Part shown: piece by piece, positions 63,937-64,000 of the stretch | How the letters are laid out: every line of letters begins with the position of its first letter | Position numbering within the stretch: position 1 is the stretch's first letter | Assembly (NCBI RefSeq): GCF_900119385.1 | Contig: NZ_FPKO01000009.1 | Coordinates: 457,405 to 521,404 of the forward strand | DNA from: Thermophilibacter mediterraneus | Lineage (GTDB): Bacteria > Actinomycetota > Coriobacteriia > Coriobacteriales > Atopobiaceae | DNA length: 64,000 nucleotides | Direction: 5' to 3' | Program-made: the position numbers and the translations under genes | Notes under the pieces: generated by a model | The model's input: the letters and a program-made list of their open reading frames with translations, nothing else | The model's database searches: none | Told to the model about the DNA's origin: nothing

Positions 63937-64000
63937 GCGGTCTCCGTTTCCGTGGCGTAACTCGTCAAGTATACGGCGGGCGGGCAGGCTCGAGCCACAG

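Overview
The window is high-GC bacterial chromosome with dense, mostly minus-strand housekeeping genes. It most resembles a Coriobacteriia (Olsenella/Atopobium-type) actinobacterium. The reasons are the block rpmE-prfA-prmC-tsaC-rpiB-glyA-upp followed by a complete F1Fo-ATPase operon and murA, an actinobacterial HspR in the dnaK locus, PASTA and Ser/Thr kinase proteins, and anaerobe-type sulfur and siroheme enzymes. The species assignment is inference. No rRNA, tRNA, CRISPR array or prophage was seen.

Layout. 1-8.8 kb: a DtxR-type regulator (cut by the window edge), murA, and atpI-B-E-F-H-A-G-D-C, all read leftward from a promoter near 8.75 kb. 8.8-16.3 kb: upp, glyA, rpiB, tsaC, prmC, prfA and rpmE with one unknown membrane protein. 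16.4-24.7 kb: coaX, a catalytically suspect biotin-ligase-like protein, a folP-folK fusion, a sirtuin, a patatin, exonuclease III, a PHP hydrolase, an aminotransferase and a winged-helix regulator. 24.8-30 kb: ftsH, hpt, tilS and a WalJ-like hydrolase. 30-36 kb: hsp20, a PASTA membrane protein and clpB. 36-41.8 kb: a beta-glucoside PTS operon (licR-type regulator, IIA, IIB, IIC, 6-phospho-beta-glucosidase). 41.9-46.3 kb: dnaK-grpE-dnaJ-hspR. 46.4-52.7 kb: a phosphodiesterase, a CbiK-like chelatase, a NifX-like protein, a HAD phosphatase, an 858-residue fusion oxidoreductase and an AIM24 protein. 52.8-55.1 kb: an EamA transporter gene split by an IS256-family element. 55.1-59 kb: a lower-GC accessory stretch with a DUF4230-type protein, two lipoproteins, a damaged XRE gene and a 43-codon gene. 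59-64 kb: an AAA/PD-(D/E)XK ATPase, a Ser/Thr kinase with its own HTH neighbour, and metA.

Links between genes. Three heat-shock loci (hsp20, clpB, dnaK) share the half-site TCTAAGT, and at hsp20 it forms the perfect inverted repeat TCTAAGT-N7-ACTTAGA. This has the geometry of the HspR box, and hspR sits at the end of the dnaK locus, so an HspR regulon is the simplest reading. The CbiK-like chelatase lies near a large flavoprotein that joins CoA-disulfide-reductase, rhodanese, siroheme/[4Fe-4S] sulfite-reductase-type and 2[4Fe-4S] ferredoxin modules in one chain. Together they suggest a self-contained sulfur-reducing system with local cofactor supply.

Other non-genic signals are a dispersed palindrome family (core AAAAGTGACTGTCCCTTTT), a 21-bp motif shared upstream of the kinase and of a membrane-protein gene, and several clean operator-like inverted repeats.
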